64,000 nucleotides of DNA, from contig NZ_CAJNOB010000045.1 of the NCBI RefSeq assembly GCF_905250085.1, positions 1-64,000 of the forward strand, read 5' to 3'. Below, in pieces: positions 63,797 through 64,000 of the stretch. The translations under genes and the position numbers were made by a program. Each line of letters starts with the position of its first letter. The first letter of the stretch is position 1. This stretch comes from Candidatus Methylacidithermus pantelleriae (lineage in GTDB: Bacteria; Verrucomicrobiota; Verrucomicrobiia; Methylacidiphilales; Methylacidiphilaceae). The notes beneath the pieces are model-generated. The model was not told where the DNA came from. It saw nothing but the letters and a program-made list of their open reading frames with translations, and ran no database searches.

Positions 63797-64000
63797 TCAA
63801 AGGTTCTCTATGGGACCCAGGGCTAGATTGTACGCAATGACCGCCGGGGTGTGCGGGAAAGGGGCTATTTGCTTTGTCACACAGGAGGAGCTTGACGAGC
63901 CTGGGAGTGTTCGTAGAGAAGGAATGGTACATGGGCCGGCCACGAAAGGCAAGAGGAGCTTGTGAGAACCCTTCCCCCAAGTTTGCTTCCTATTGGCCGC

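Noticed and set aside
1-64000. CRISPR arrays, rRNA operons, prophage
   Set aside because: I saw no regularly spaced direct repeats, no rRNA signature stretches and no phage structural genes.

Overview
The window looks like chromosome of a Gram-negative, didermal bacterium of moderately high GC, most likely from the Verrucomicrobiota or the wider PVC group (for example an acidophilic Methylacidiphilaceae-type organism). The clues are an LPS and outer-membrane assembly cluster (bamD-like, lptE-like, kdsD), an EF-P with the PG-N-L-R-G-F loop that I associate with verrucomicrobia, an HpnN-like RND exporter and many decayed IS200/IS605 and IS607 elements. The taxonomic call is inference; no rRNA is present. 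About 30% of the window has no recognisable intact gene, which is high for a bacterium and points to ongoing decay and insertion-sequence turnover.

Layout. 0-12.8 kb: the 3' end of an outer-membrane porin-like gene, an XRE regulator, a copper operon (two-domain laccase-type oxidase plus a cupredoxin/beta-propeller protein) divergent from a SufR-like cysteine-rich regulator, a decayed IS607 element and a CzcA-type metal exporter. 14-22.6 kb: proBA, an HNH-nuclease toxin with a SUKH/SMI1-type immunity gene, an HpnN-like exporter and an outer-membrane beta-barrel gene followed by a clear terminator. 22.6-31.6 kb: IS607 remnant, a YXWGXW-like small exported protein, a Rieske ferredoxin, an MFS permease, ChrA and tRNA-Gln(CUG), separated by long gene-free stretches. 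32-40.5 kb: bamD-lptE-kdsD-efp, then prs-lrp-aminotransferase, an IS605-type element sitting on the 3' end of the aminotransferase gene, and a tandem ACT-domain protein. 41-47.2 kb: a SahR-like ArsR/methyltransferase regulator divergent from metK and ahcY (SAM cycle), and an APC permease with a USP-like tail. 47.4-53.2 kb: ftsK-rodZ-rimO on the minus strand and Mn-type sod on the plus strand. 53.2-56.1 kb: a third decayed IS607 element and gene-free DNA. 56-64 kb: DUF192-PHP pair, tRNA-Gln(UUG), nth, an internally deleted IS605 element, and a minus-strand cluster with a degenerate M50 membrane protein, nrnA, truB and ribF.

The most interesting units are the self-contained toxin/immunity pair at 16.3-18.1 kb, the copper operon with its divergent thiol-rich regulator at 2.7-6.3 kb, the SAM-cycle regulon with a possible operator palindrome before metK, the M50-family protein that has lost its metal ligands at 62.6-63.8 kb, and the two IS605 copies that share a left end, one of which supplies the last codons and stop of the aminotransferase gene.
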